Source: VXPQ01 sp965232485
Lineage (GTDB): Bacteria > Bacteroidota > Rhodothermia > Rhodothermales > VXPQ01
Length of the DNA: 64,000 nucleotides
Assembly (NCBI GenBank): GCA_965232485.1
Contig: OZ246975.1
Location: 434,001 to 498,000 of the forward strand
Direction: 5' to 3'
Shown here: one piece after another, positions 55,401 to 61,270 of the stretch
Layout of the letters: each line of letters starts with the position of its first letter
How positions within the stretch are numbered: position 1 is the first letter of the stretch
Notes under the pieces: generated by a model
What the model saw: the letters and a program-made list of their open reading frames with translations, nothing else
Told to the model about the DNA's origin: nothing
Database searches by the model: none
Position numbers and translations under genes: made by a program

Positions 55401-58400
55401 TCGGCGGCGCTGTCGTTCGAGCTTTCGGGGCTGAACGCCGGCGACCGGGTGCTGATACACGCCGGCGCAGGCGGCGTGGGCCTGGCGGCGATCCAGTTGG
55501 CGCAGGCGACGGGCGCGGAGGTGTTCGCCACAGCGAGCGCGCGCAAGCGGGCCTATCTCCGTTCGCTTGGCGTGAAGCACGTATTCGACAGTCGCACGAC
55601 AGCGTTCGGCCAGGAGATTCTCGACGCCACGGACGGCGCCGGGGTCGATATGGCGCTGAACAGCTTGACCGGCGAGGGCTTCATCGAAGCGAGTCTCTCC
55701 TGCCTCGCTCAAGGCGGCCGCTTCGTGGAAATGGGCAGGATGGACATCCTGAGCGAGGAGGAGATGGCGGCGGTTCGTCCGGATGTTTCCTACGCCATCC
55801 TCATGATCGACGTGCTCAAGGAAGAAGAGCCCGCACGGGCCGGGGACATCTTGCGGCGAGTGACGGCGCGGCTCGCGGCCGGCGAATTGAAACCCCTCAT
55901 CCACGCCCGATGGCCCGTAGCCGAGGCGGGGCGCGCGATGAAGTGCATGCAGGGTGGGCGTCATATCGGCAAGATCGTCTTCGCCAATTCGCCGCTGGTT
56001 CGAGGCCGGTTGCGCGACGACCGGACTTATCTGGTTACCGGAGGCCTCGGCGGAATCGGCTGCGCGGTGGCTGGCTGGCTGGCCGAGCGCGGCGCTGGGG
56101 CCATCGCGCTCAACGGTCGGCGCCCCCCCGACCCCGAGGTCGAAACAGAGATCGACGCGCTGCGCCAGCGCGGCGCCGCGGTACAGGTGGAGCTCGCCGA
56201 TGTGACGGACGCCGACGCAATAGACGAGATGCTGGCGCGGATAGACGAGACGCTGCCGCCGCTTGGGGGCGTGATCCACAGCGTGGGCGTACTATCAGAC
56301 GCTGCGATCGGAAACCAGCGTTGGGAAACGTTCGAGACGGTGATGTGGCCGAAGATGCTGGGCGCATGGCAGCTTCACAGGGCGACCGCCGACCGCGATT
56401 TGGACATGTTCGTCCTCTTTTCAAGCGTGGCGGGCGTTCTCGGCAATCCGGGCCAGTCGAACCACGCGGCGGCCAACGCATTTCTCGATCAGCTCGCCGC
56501 CCATCGGCGCGCGATGGGACTCCCGGGACAGGCCATTGCCTGGGGCGCCTGGTCGGAGATTGGCGAAGCCGAGGAACAGCGGGAGCGGATGACCCGGCGT
56601 TCCGCGACGACCGGAATCGAATGGATCACCCCGCAACAGGGCCTCCGGGCCTTTGACCGGCTGGTGCGCGAGGACGCTGCGACCAGCGTTGTGCTGGCGC
56701 GGGACTGGGTTGCGTTCGGAGAATCTCTCGAAGGCCGCCCGACCTTCCTGGAGGACCTGCTGTCCGCGGATGAAGACGCCGAAGCCGACGCGGCGACCTC
56801 GTCAGAGGACCTGCTGTCCCGACTGCGAGAAGCGCCGGCGGGAATGCGCGAAGAACTGCTCGTCTCCTTCTTGCAGCAGGAGGTAAAAGCAGTGCTGAGA
56901 CTGCCGTCGGAACCGGCGCCTGCGGTGGCGTTTTTCGACTTGGGAATGGACTCGCTGATGGCGGTAGAATTGCGAAACCGCCTGAACAGGGCGTTCTTCA
57001 ACGAATACGTGGTCCCGAACACCGTGGTATTCGACTACCCGAACATCGCCAGCCTCGCCGACCATCTAATCGAGGAACTCAGCGAAATCAGCAGTGCGCC
57101 CGCGCCGCAGCCTCAGGCGCCGCCCCAACCAGAGCCACAAGCGGAAGTGCGGCGCGAGGACGAAGGCATTGCCATCGTGGGCATGGCGTGTCGCTTCCCC
57201 GGCGCTCCAGATCTCTCCGCCTTCTGGCGCCTGCTCGAAGCAGGCGCGGACGCCCTGACCGCCGGACGCGAGGATTCTGCGTCCTGGAACAATCTCGCCG
57301 AAGACCTTTCCCCAAAATACGCCGCCTGGCGCCGGGGCGGATTTGTCGAAGGAATTGATCAATTTGACGCGAGGTTCTTCCGGATTTCGCCGATTGAGGC
57401 GCGCCTGATGGATCCGCGACAACGCATGATGCTGGAGACAACCTGGCGAGCGCTTGAGGACGCGGGGATGGATCCAGACGAATTGAGGGGCAGTCGGACC
57501 GGATTATACGCCGGCGTCGCCGCCAGCGAATACCGGGACCTGATGGCCGCCAGCGACTACGGCGTCAGTTATCTGGGCACTGCCGCGAGCATGACGGTGG
57601 GGCGAATTGCTTTCCTTCTTGGCCTGGAGGGACCTGCGATACCGGTGGAACTCAATTGCGCGTCGTCATTAGTCGCGGTGCATCAGGCGGTGACGGGTTT
57701 GCGGCAGGGCGAAATAAATATGGCGCTGGCGGGCGGGACACACGCCGTTCTGTCGCCTCAATTAACCAAAGAGATGGCGGGGTTGGGGATGTTGTCGCGG
57801 AAGGGGCAATGCAAAACCTTCGACGCCGCTGCGGATGGCTTCGCGCGAGGCGAGGGTTGCGGGATGGTCATCCTGAAGCGACTGAGCGAGGCCGAGGCTG
57901 ACGGCGACCGCATCTGGGGCGTGATCCGCGGGTCTGCGGTCAATCAGAACGGGGCCAGCGCGGGTCCCACGGCGCCAAACGGACCGGCCCAGGAACGGGT
58001 GATTGAAGAGGCGCTGTCGCGGGCGGGCATTGCTCCGTCAGAAGTAGATTACCTGGAAGCCCACGGTGTCGGGTCGGAGCTGGGCGATCCGATCGAAGTG
58101 CAGGCGGCGGCGGCTGTTTACGGAAAAGGCAGAGAAGCAGATCGCCCGCTTTTGATCGGATCCGTGAAAACAAACATAGGTCACCTGGAGCCGGCGGCCG
58201 GCGTTGCGGCCCTGATCAAGGCAGCGCTCGCCATGAAAAAGGGGAAGATACCGAAGCACCTGAACTTTGAAAATCCGAGCCCGCATATAGCCTGGGACCG
58301 GTTGCCTGTACAGGTGGCGTCCGCCCTGACGGACTGGCCTTCCCATCCCGAACGCCCGCCGCGGGCGGGAGTCAGCGCCTTCGGAGTATCGGGCGCGAAC

Positions 58401-59525
58401 GCCCATCTTGTCGTAGAAGGGTATGGCCGCCCGGATGCAACGCCTGTGGGGTCCGCGCGCTCCGTTTTTCTGTCGGGCATGGATATACCGGACGAAGAGG
58501 AAGCGTTCGCTCCGCGCCAGACGCGGCTTCTGCCCCTGTCGGCGAAATCCGACGCGGCGCTTCGAGACCTGACAGGACGCTATTTGTCGTGGCTCGGCGA
58601 TCTTGCCTCCGACGATGAGGACTTGCTTGCCGATATGGCGTGGACGGCAGGCGCAGGACGCAGCCATTTCGATCGCCGCGCGGGCGTCGTATTCCAGGAC
58701 GTCGAATCCCTGCGAGAAAAATTACAGGCGCTCGCAGAGACAGGAGAAAGACCAGAACCGCGTACAGCGACAAAAATCGCCTTTGCCTGCGCAGGACAGG
58801 GGGGCGAGTGGGTCGGCCAGAATAAGGCGCTCTACGAAAGCGAACCGGCAGTCCGCGCCGTTCTGGATCGTTGCGCCCAGGTAATTAGGGAAGAATGGAA
58901 CGCCTCCTTGCTGGATGAGATGTTCGCTCGGGCCGGCGCTGTATGCAACTTCAGGCAATCCGCTGCGTATGCAATGGAGTCCGCACTTATGGCGCTGTGG
59001 TCAAGCGCGGGAATTCGGCCCAGCGTGGCGCTCGGACATGGCGTAGGGGAAATTGCAGCGGCGCAAGCGGCGGGCGTCTTTAGCCTGGAGGATGGGTTGC
59101 GCATGGCGGCCGCGCGGGACACGGACAGCCTGGAATCCGTCCTCGCAGACGTCAGAATCGCATCGCCGTCTCTGGTCCTGGCGAGCAGCGTAACGGGAGG
59201 AATCGAAGTCCTCGACGCAGCGTATTGGCGTCGGCAAGCCCGCGAACCGGCGGCATTCGACAAGTGCGCGAAGAAGTTGGCCAGCCTGAAGGTTGAAGTA
59301 CTCGTTGAAATCGGCCCGAACGCAGCGCCCGGTCCGATAGAAGGCGACGCGAATCCACTGGTTGTATCGTCGGGTCTGGGAGAAGACGGTTTTGTACAAG
59401 CCGTAGCAAAGGCGTACGAAGCGGGCCTCCCGGTCTCATTTCCCGGGCTATTTGCGGGAGAAACGCGCCGTCGCATCGCCTTGCCGGGCTATCCATTCCA
59501 GCGCCGGTCCTACTGGATTCAATAG
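49467..59525 (+). CDS. Type I polyketide synthase, KS-AT-DH-cMT-ER-KR-ACP-KS-(AT remnant)
   Basis: 3352 residues. KS1 (about 16-440) has Cys188 in DTACSSS, His323 and His363. AT1 (about 566-915) has Ser658 in GHSLGE and His762 in RAFHSA, a malonyl-type motif. DH (about 934-1215) has H966xxxGxxxxP and D1137. The C-methyltransferase has EIGAGTGSAT near 1463. ER (about 1875-2180) has HAGAGGVGLAAIQ. KR (about 2185-2370) has TGGLGGIG, but His2333 stands where Tyr is usual. ACP has Ser2496 in GMDSLMAVEL. KS2 (about 2568-2990) keeps Cys2731 (in ELNCASS), His2866 and His2906. The final AT-like part has GHGVGE (Gly3192 for Ser), lacks about 85 residues including the catalytic His, and ends at the post-AT linker. 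There is no thioesterase. The predicted first-module product is a fully reduced, alpha-methylated chain built from malonyl-CoA and SAM. Confidence 0.93.
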   Translation: MQPDKPFGPSAADQPIAIVGMACRFPGAPDISAFWRLLEAGENAVMEGVPGSGAGRVGALFPDAAVQSEACRFGAYLDELDLFDAEFFRISPVEAQLLDPQQRLMLETSWQALEDAGVAPDRLKGSRTGVFAGISNNEYRGLILDVSDTAEPATSLYTVTGTSFNTAIGRVAFALGLEGPAIALDTACSSSLVAVHQAISALLRGEADLALAGGVHTILSGRLLELRGNAGMLSPDGRCKTFDASANGYVRGEGCGVVVLKRLAEAEADGDRIWGVIRGAAMNQDGASQGLTVPSEEAQKRVIGAALLRAGVLPSEVDYLEAHGTGTEVGDPIELRSAAAAYGKGREADNPILIGSVKTNIGHLESAAGVAGLIKVALSMKRGVIPKHLHFQNPTPQVDWNQLPLQVTSETTDWPRHSDRPPMAGISGFGWSGTNAHVIVQGYEDDGSIRSDARPWPAGSPIAICPPESVADLPTEEKIDARRTRFLPLSGKSDNALRDLAERYLSRLNNAPEDEASLADMAWTAGVGRSHFPHRAGVLFSDLSSLRDGLSALAETGVGPAPQTPSKIAFAYTGQGSQWVGMGESLYRTEPVARAVLDQCDAALRKARGASLLDVMFGRAGDLSDQAWTQPAIFAIECALTALWKSVGVTPSVALGHSLGELAAAQEAGVFSLEEGVRFAAARGELTATLPDGAMAAVFADAPQVESAIEEWNATGAELSIAAYNGAHQVVSGPEEEVAAISGHFEEQEIRVNRLRANRAFHSALVEPMLDKLEGVVEEMAIAPPSLTLVSNVTGQALETGKLQDSAYWRRHTRKPVAFAQSIETLSGLGVDLIVEIGPHAVLSSMATLAWPDTSAGPPVALPSLLRPSSRISQAEADRAFTAAVAKAYEAGLPISFAGLFSGEKRRRISLPSYPFQRERHWVETSKRRRASAGHPMLGVRRESASGEITFETEVFPSDPAYLNDHKVFGRLVAPGALYGAMATAASFAEGTGSEMLEDFQLRSPLIFSEEDETGEKGRKLQVLLDRSGDETSRRVQILSKRTDGEEWTLHAEGQISSRSRDIEAEPTLDLESLKVSLSPEDASAFYRAKREVGIDLGPQFRTLKALWSRTGEALGEVSLPENFDGIGLEVHPLLLDGCFQVVGAARNPGRSEDGVTYLPFAWERLWLKDRLPDRLICHVRLREDPRGEEADDPPEVLAGDLRIYDPGGVLVGELSGYAVKRATRATLLASVEGLNELLYEVAWRDRPLPPGMPPADFLPSPAVVAGGSNLFAQYMADEGVEADDRNALLRDLEQLSRSYALATLKELGWERKAGEAVDPEDLRRRLQVAEEHQRLFRRMLEMLAKSGVLEEKDNGFVAVIGPEDPLPEGMPGDPDEFATRMAGLYPHGSNEIGLFRRSGGALAEVLRGREDPLTLLFSSGEPTAADLYLKAPVARAANRMLGDAIQALVAGLPDGRRLRVMEIGAGTGSATASVLPELPDGQFDYAYTDISAGFFAEAEARFGNGAIEYRVLDIEKDPLAQGYDAHGYDLLIASNVLHATRYLQETLAHCRDLLAPSGQLIALENLRGQGWLDLTFGQLDGWWRFADSYRPHHALASPAIWRQALGDAGFGEVEVLGVDESESAGPPDRGVIVAQGPEEVTEPKGAWILAADEGGVAEKLAAELAARNQTVVLAGGNGKSSADTSGVVRANVDMEQREAWRALVSELPDDAPLSGVVHLAGLDGHGSQATTREMATDAKRAVGSALALVQGVIDADLTPFRGMWFVTRGAQILEQERGGQLAGAALWGFGKVAAREASQLRPRMIDLDPEDAAPLADVANELLYPDSETHIAYRFGRRQGARLLRAAAVTDRLSLPEEPGWTLEPDPGGSLDAIQVAPEPERPLEPGEVRAAIEAFGLNFRDVFIALGLVDDFMGGEFCGRALEVGDGVSSVAVGDRIVGMTFRNYGSETVTLEKMIAPAPPGFSVTELATIPTAFVSAALSFELSGLNAGDRVLIHAGAGGVGLAAIQLAQATGAEVFATASARKRAYLRSLGVKHVFDSRTTAFGQEILDATDGAGVDMALNSLTGEGFIEASLSCLAQGGRFVEMGRMDILSEEEMAAVRPDVSYAILMIDVLKEEEPARAGDILRRVTARLAAGELKPLIHARWPVAEAGRAMKCMQGGRHIGKIVFANSPLVRGRLRDDRTYLVTGGLGGIGCAVAGWLAERGAGAIALNGRRPPDPEVETEIDALRQRGAAVQVELADVTDADAIDEMLARIDETLPPLGGVIHSVGVLSDAAIGNQRWETFETVMWPKMLGAWQLHRATADRDLDMFVLFSSVAGVLGNPGQSNHAAANAFLDQLAAHRRAMGLPGQAIAWGAWSEIGEAEEQRERMTRRSATTGIEWITPQQGLRAFDRLVREDAATSVVLARDWVAFGESLEGRPTFLEDLLSADEDAEADAATSSEDLLSRLREAPAGMREELLVSFLQQEVKAVLRLPSEPAPAVAFFDLGMDSLMAVELRNRLNRAFFNEYVVPNTVVFDYPNIASLADHLIEELSEISSAPAPQPQAPPQPEPQAEVRREDEGIAIVGMACRFPGAPDLSAFWRLLEAGADALTAGREDSASWNNLAEDLSPKYAAWRRGGFVEGIDQFDARFFRISPIEARLMDPRQRMMLETTWRALEDAGMDPDELRGSRTGLYAGVAASEYRDLMAASDYGVSYLGTAASMTVGRIAFLLGLEGPAIPVELNCASSLVAVHQAVTGLRQGEINMALAGGTHAVLSPQLTKEMAGLGMLSRKGQCKTFDAAADGFARGEGCGMVILKRLSEAEADGDRIWGVIRGSAVNQNGASAGPTAPNGPAQERVIEEALSRAGIAPSEVDYLEAHGVGSELGDPIEVQAAAAVYGKGREADRPLLIGSVKTNIGHLEPAAGVAALIKAALAMKKGKIPKHLNFENPSPHIAWDRLPVQVASALTDWPSHPERPPRAGVSAFGVSGANAHLVVEGYGRPDATPVGSARSVFLSGMDIPDEEEAFAPRQTRLLPLSAKSDAALRDLTGRYLSWLGDLASDDEDLLADMAWTAGAGRSHFDRRAGVVFQDVESLREKLQALAETGERPEPRTATKIAFACAGQGGEWVGQNKALYESEPAVRAVLDRCAQVIREEWNASLLDEMFARAGAVCNFRQSAAYAMESALMALWSSAGIRPSVALGHGVGEIAAAQAAGVFSLEDGLRMAAARDTDSLESVLADVRIASPSLVLASSVTGGIEVLDAAYWRRQAREPAAFDKCAKKLASLKVEVLVEIGPNAAPGPIEGDANPLVVSSGLGEDGFVQAVAKAYEAGLPVSFPGLFAGETRRRIALPGYPFQRRSYWIQ

Positions 59526-59528
59526 ATT

Positions 59529-59632
59529 AAGGTCCTCATTATGCGGGGCCTGCCGCGCTGCGCTGCTTCGTCATTCCTTGCCGGCGCGCGCCTCGCAGCC
59601 TCTGAGCGTCGCGGACTTAACCAGAGTACCCC
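59529..59632 (-). repeat. MITE-like repeat copy, partial, inverted
   Basis: Read on the minus strand it begins GGGGTACTCTGGTTAAGTCC and continues CGCGACGCTCAGAGGCTG and GGCAAGGAATGACGAAG, matching the left part of the element at 28945. It starts 4 bp after the PKS stop and separates PKS from the ACP promoter. Confidence 0.65.
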
Positions 59633-59638
59633 GAAAAA

Positions 59639-59667
59639 TTGACTTTACATACGCCAAGCGCTATTTT
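59639..59667 (+). promoter_or_regulatory. Promoter of the stand-alone ACP gene
   Basis: TTGACT (59639-59644), a 17-bp spacer and TATTTT (59662-59667), close to the sigma-70 consensus. It gives the ACP gene a transcript independent of the PKS. Confidence 0.6.
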
Positions 59668-59717
59668 TCGCTTCGCACCCTCGTTAACCCTTACAATATG
59701 CAAAAAGAGCGTAAACA

Positions 59718-59957
59718 ATGGCTTCAACCGAAGAACGCATCAGGAACCTCATTGCGGAAAATCTGGAAATAGATGGACAGCCCATTGCACTGCCAGACGA
59801 TCTGAACATCAGCCTCGAGCAAGCCGGCATTTCCTCCATGGAGCTTGTCGCGTTCGCGAAACTGGTTGCAAAGGAATTCAACGTCGACTTTACTCCGGAA
59901 GATTGCGTCAATGTCGAAAGCGTACGAGAACTGGTCGAGCGACTGGACGCAGCTTAA
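59718..59957 (+). CDS. Stand-alone acyl carrier protein
   Basis: A 79-residue acidic ACP: STEERIRNLIAENLEIDGQP, then DDLNISLEQAGISSMELVAF with the phosphopantetheine Ser in I-S-S-M-E-L (usual D-S-L), and FNVDFTPEDCVNVESVREL. The Asp before Ser is replaced by Ser, so recognition by a generic PPTase may be altered. It lies between the PKS and the PPTase and is a candidate in-trans partner for the terminal KS of the PKS, which lacks its own ACP. Confidence 0.85.
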   Translation: MASTEERIRNLIAENLEIDGQPIALPDDLNISLEQAGISSMELVAFAKLVAKEFNVDFTPEDCVNVESVRELVERLDAA

Positions 59958-59964
59958 GGCTGAC

Positions 59965-60001
59965 GGATGCTCTGATCGAAGTGGACTTGATCGGAGCGCC
60001 C
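59965..60001. repeat. 37-bp palindromic repeat unit, copy 2
   Basis: GGATGCTCTGATCGAAGTGG, then ending GATCGGAGCGCCC. Same length and layout as the unit at 45218-45254; it lies 7 bp after the ACP stop. Confidence 0.65.
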
Positions 60002-60040
60002 TGAAATTCTCTCCAGTCCGAGAACGTGTTTTTCTTGCGC

Positions 60041-60072
60041 AACAAGCCCCGAATGAAAATTCGGGGCTTGTT
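60041..60072. terminator. Bidirectional intrinsic terminator between ACP and PPTase genes
   Basis: AACAAGCCCCGAAT and ATTCGGGGCTTGTT form a perfect 14-bp stem around a GAAA tetraloop. It lies between the convergent 3' ends (59957 and 60087). The T-rich tract on the plus side (TTGTTGGTTTAT) and the T-rich reading on the minus side suit termination both ways. Confidence 0.85.
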
Positions 60073-60086
60073 GGTTTATGGGAATT

Positions 60087-60809
60087 TCAGACGATATCCG
60101 GGGCTGATTCATAGGCCAGGGCCGCCGCGAAACGATCGTTGCCCAGATTTTCAAGTCGCCATTCGACGCTTGGCAGATGCGGAAATCTGAAGAGGCCCGT
60201 GCATTCGCCGGCATACATAGTCGGGGGGATTTCAAACCCTGACATATCCAGCGCAAAGCCGGTTCCGAGCGCCTTGATCAACGCCTCCTTCATAGTCCAG
60301 AGCGCAAAAAACAGGCGTATCTTCCGATCCCCGCTCGCCGAAGCAAGTTCGGCGCGCTCCGCGGGAGCAAAGATCGTTCTGATTTCTCCGTCAGGGTCGT
60401 GGCGGACAATGCGTTCTTCCACGTCCACGCCAAGGCGCCCTTGTGGCGCAAAGGCAATCAATCCGTGCCTGCCGCTGTGACTGACGCTGAAGCTGATGGG
60501 CGCAGGCGCCTCGTCCAGGACGGCGAATGGCTTGCCGTACTGCGACGCGGCGAATGAAAGCTGGTCGTTCCTGCAACCGAGTTGACCGCAAAGCACGGCC
60601 CGCAACGCCGCGCGACACAAGGCGAATTCCCGTCGGGGACGAGCGTGCCGGTACCGCCGTCGCCGCGCCCTTTCCGCCTCGTTCAGCCACGACAGCGCCT
60701 TTGCTTCACGCACTGCATTGGGCGTCAGATCGACATGCAGGACAACGATGTCTCCTCGTCTATCGAAAAAACGCCACCAGCGCTTGTCAACAGAAGACGC
60801 CGCGGCCAT
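60087..60809 (-). CDS. 4'-phosphopantetheinyl transferase, Sfp type
   Basis: 240 residues. Conserved Sfp motifs are FAASQYGKPFAVLDEAPAPI, FSVSHSGRHGLIAFA, the Mg-binding GVDVEERI and FFALWTMKEALIKALGTGFA (W-x-x-K-E-A). It transfers phosphopantetheine from CoA to carrier-protein serines and presumably activates the PKS ACP and the free ACP. The ATG at 60809 was chosen: it is followed by normal protein sequence, while the longer open frame upstream consists of repeat-element DNA (60811-60957) and unrelated sequence. Convergent with the ACP gene. Confidence 0.9.
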   Translation of the reverse strand: MAAASSVDKRWWRFFDRRGDIVVLHVDLTPNAVREAKALSWLNEAERARRRRYRHARPRREFALCRAALRAVLCGQLGCRNDQLSFAASQYGKPFAVLDEAPAPISFSVSHSGRHGLIAFAPQGRLGVDVEERIVRHDPDGEIRTIFAPAERAELASASGDRKIRLFFALWTMKEALIKALGTGFALDMSGFEIPPTMYAGECTGLFRFPHLPSVEWRLENLGNDRFAAALAYESAPDIV

Positions 60810-60810
60810 G

Positions 60811-60957
60811 CAAACGCCTCGCAGTCTCCCGGAGGGCGCGTCACGGACGCCCTGCCCCGAAGCCGCAGTATTTTCCGCTGATTTCAATGATCGAACCATG
60901 ACGTCTTTTACGCGCGAACGCGACGCGCTGAGCGAAGCGGTTTTGATCAGAGTATCC
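60811..60957 (+). repeat. MITE-like repeat copy upstream of the PPTase
   Basis: Shares GCAGTCTCCCGGAGGGCGCG, TTTTCCGCTGATTTCAATGA and the right end GATCAGAGTATCC with the copies at 28945 and 35042. It lies directly before the PPTase start, so it forms that gene's 5' region. Confidence 0.65.
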
Positions 60958-61270
60958 CGAAACATTGAAAGCCTGGCGAGCGCGACGGCGGCCAGTAAAG
61001 ATACGCTGGAATCGCCGCGCGGCGCGGGGTTCCGGCATCGGAATATCACAGCCGGTCGCCGCTTCGTCCCAATGCGTCGCATGGGCGGTATGGCGGCCTT
61101 GTCGAATATCCTTACGAAAAAATCCCGCCAAAGTTTTATCTTTCGATACATTCCCGATCCGGCATGGCCATACATTTCGCAGCAACCCGACATGATCGTC
61201 CTGCCGACGTACGACGCGAAGAACCCGTCAGGAATCGTTGCGCCCTGACGCCACCCTAAAACATGAGTAT
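60958..61270. other. Intergenic region, no supported gene
   Basis: 313 bp between the repeat element and the permease. A minus-strand frame is open through it into the PPTase but has no recognisable protein sequence. A ...CGACATGATCGTCCTGCCG stretch near 61190 also shows nothing. No clear promoter for the permease was found. Confidence 0.45.

Noticed and set aside
52338..56279. Long minus-strand ORFs (592 and 610 aa) within the PKS
   Set aside because: Antisense shadows caused by high GC. PKS domains continue without interruption on the plus strand.
57160..59525. Reading the terminal KS as a KS-Q loading domain or chain-length factor
   Set aside because: The catalytic Cys and both His are retained, and it lies at the C-terminus rather than before an extension module.
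60810..61193. N-terminal 128-residue extension of the PPTase
   Set aside because: It is made of repeat-element DNA and unrelated sequence; the Sfp homology starts after the ATG at 60809.
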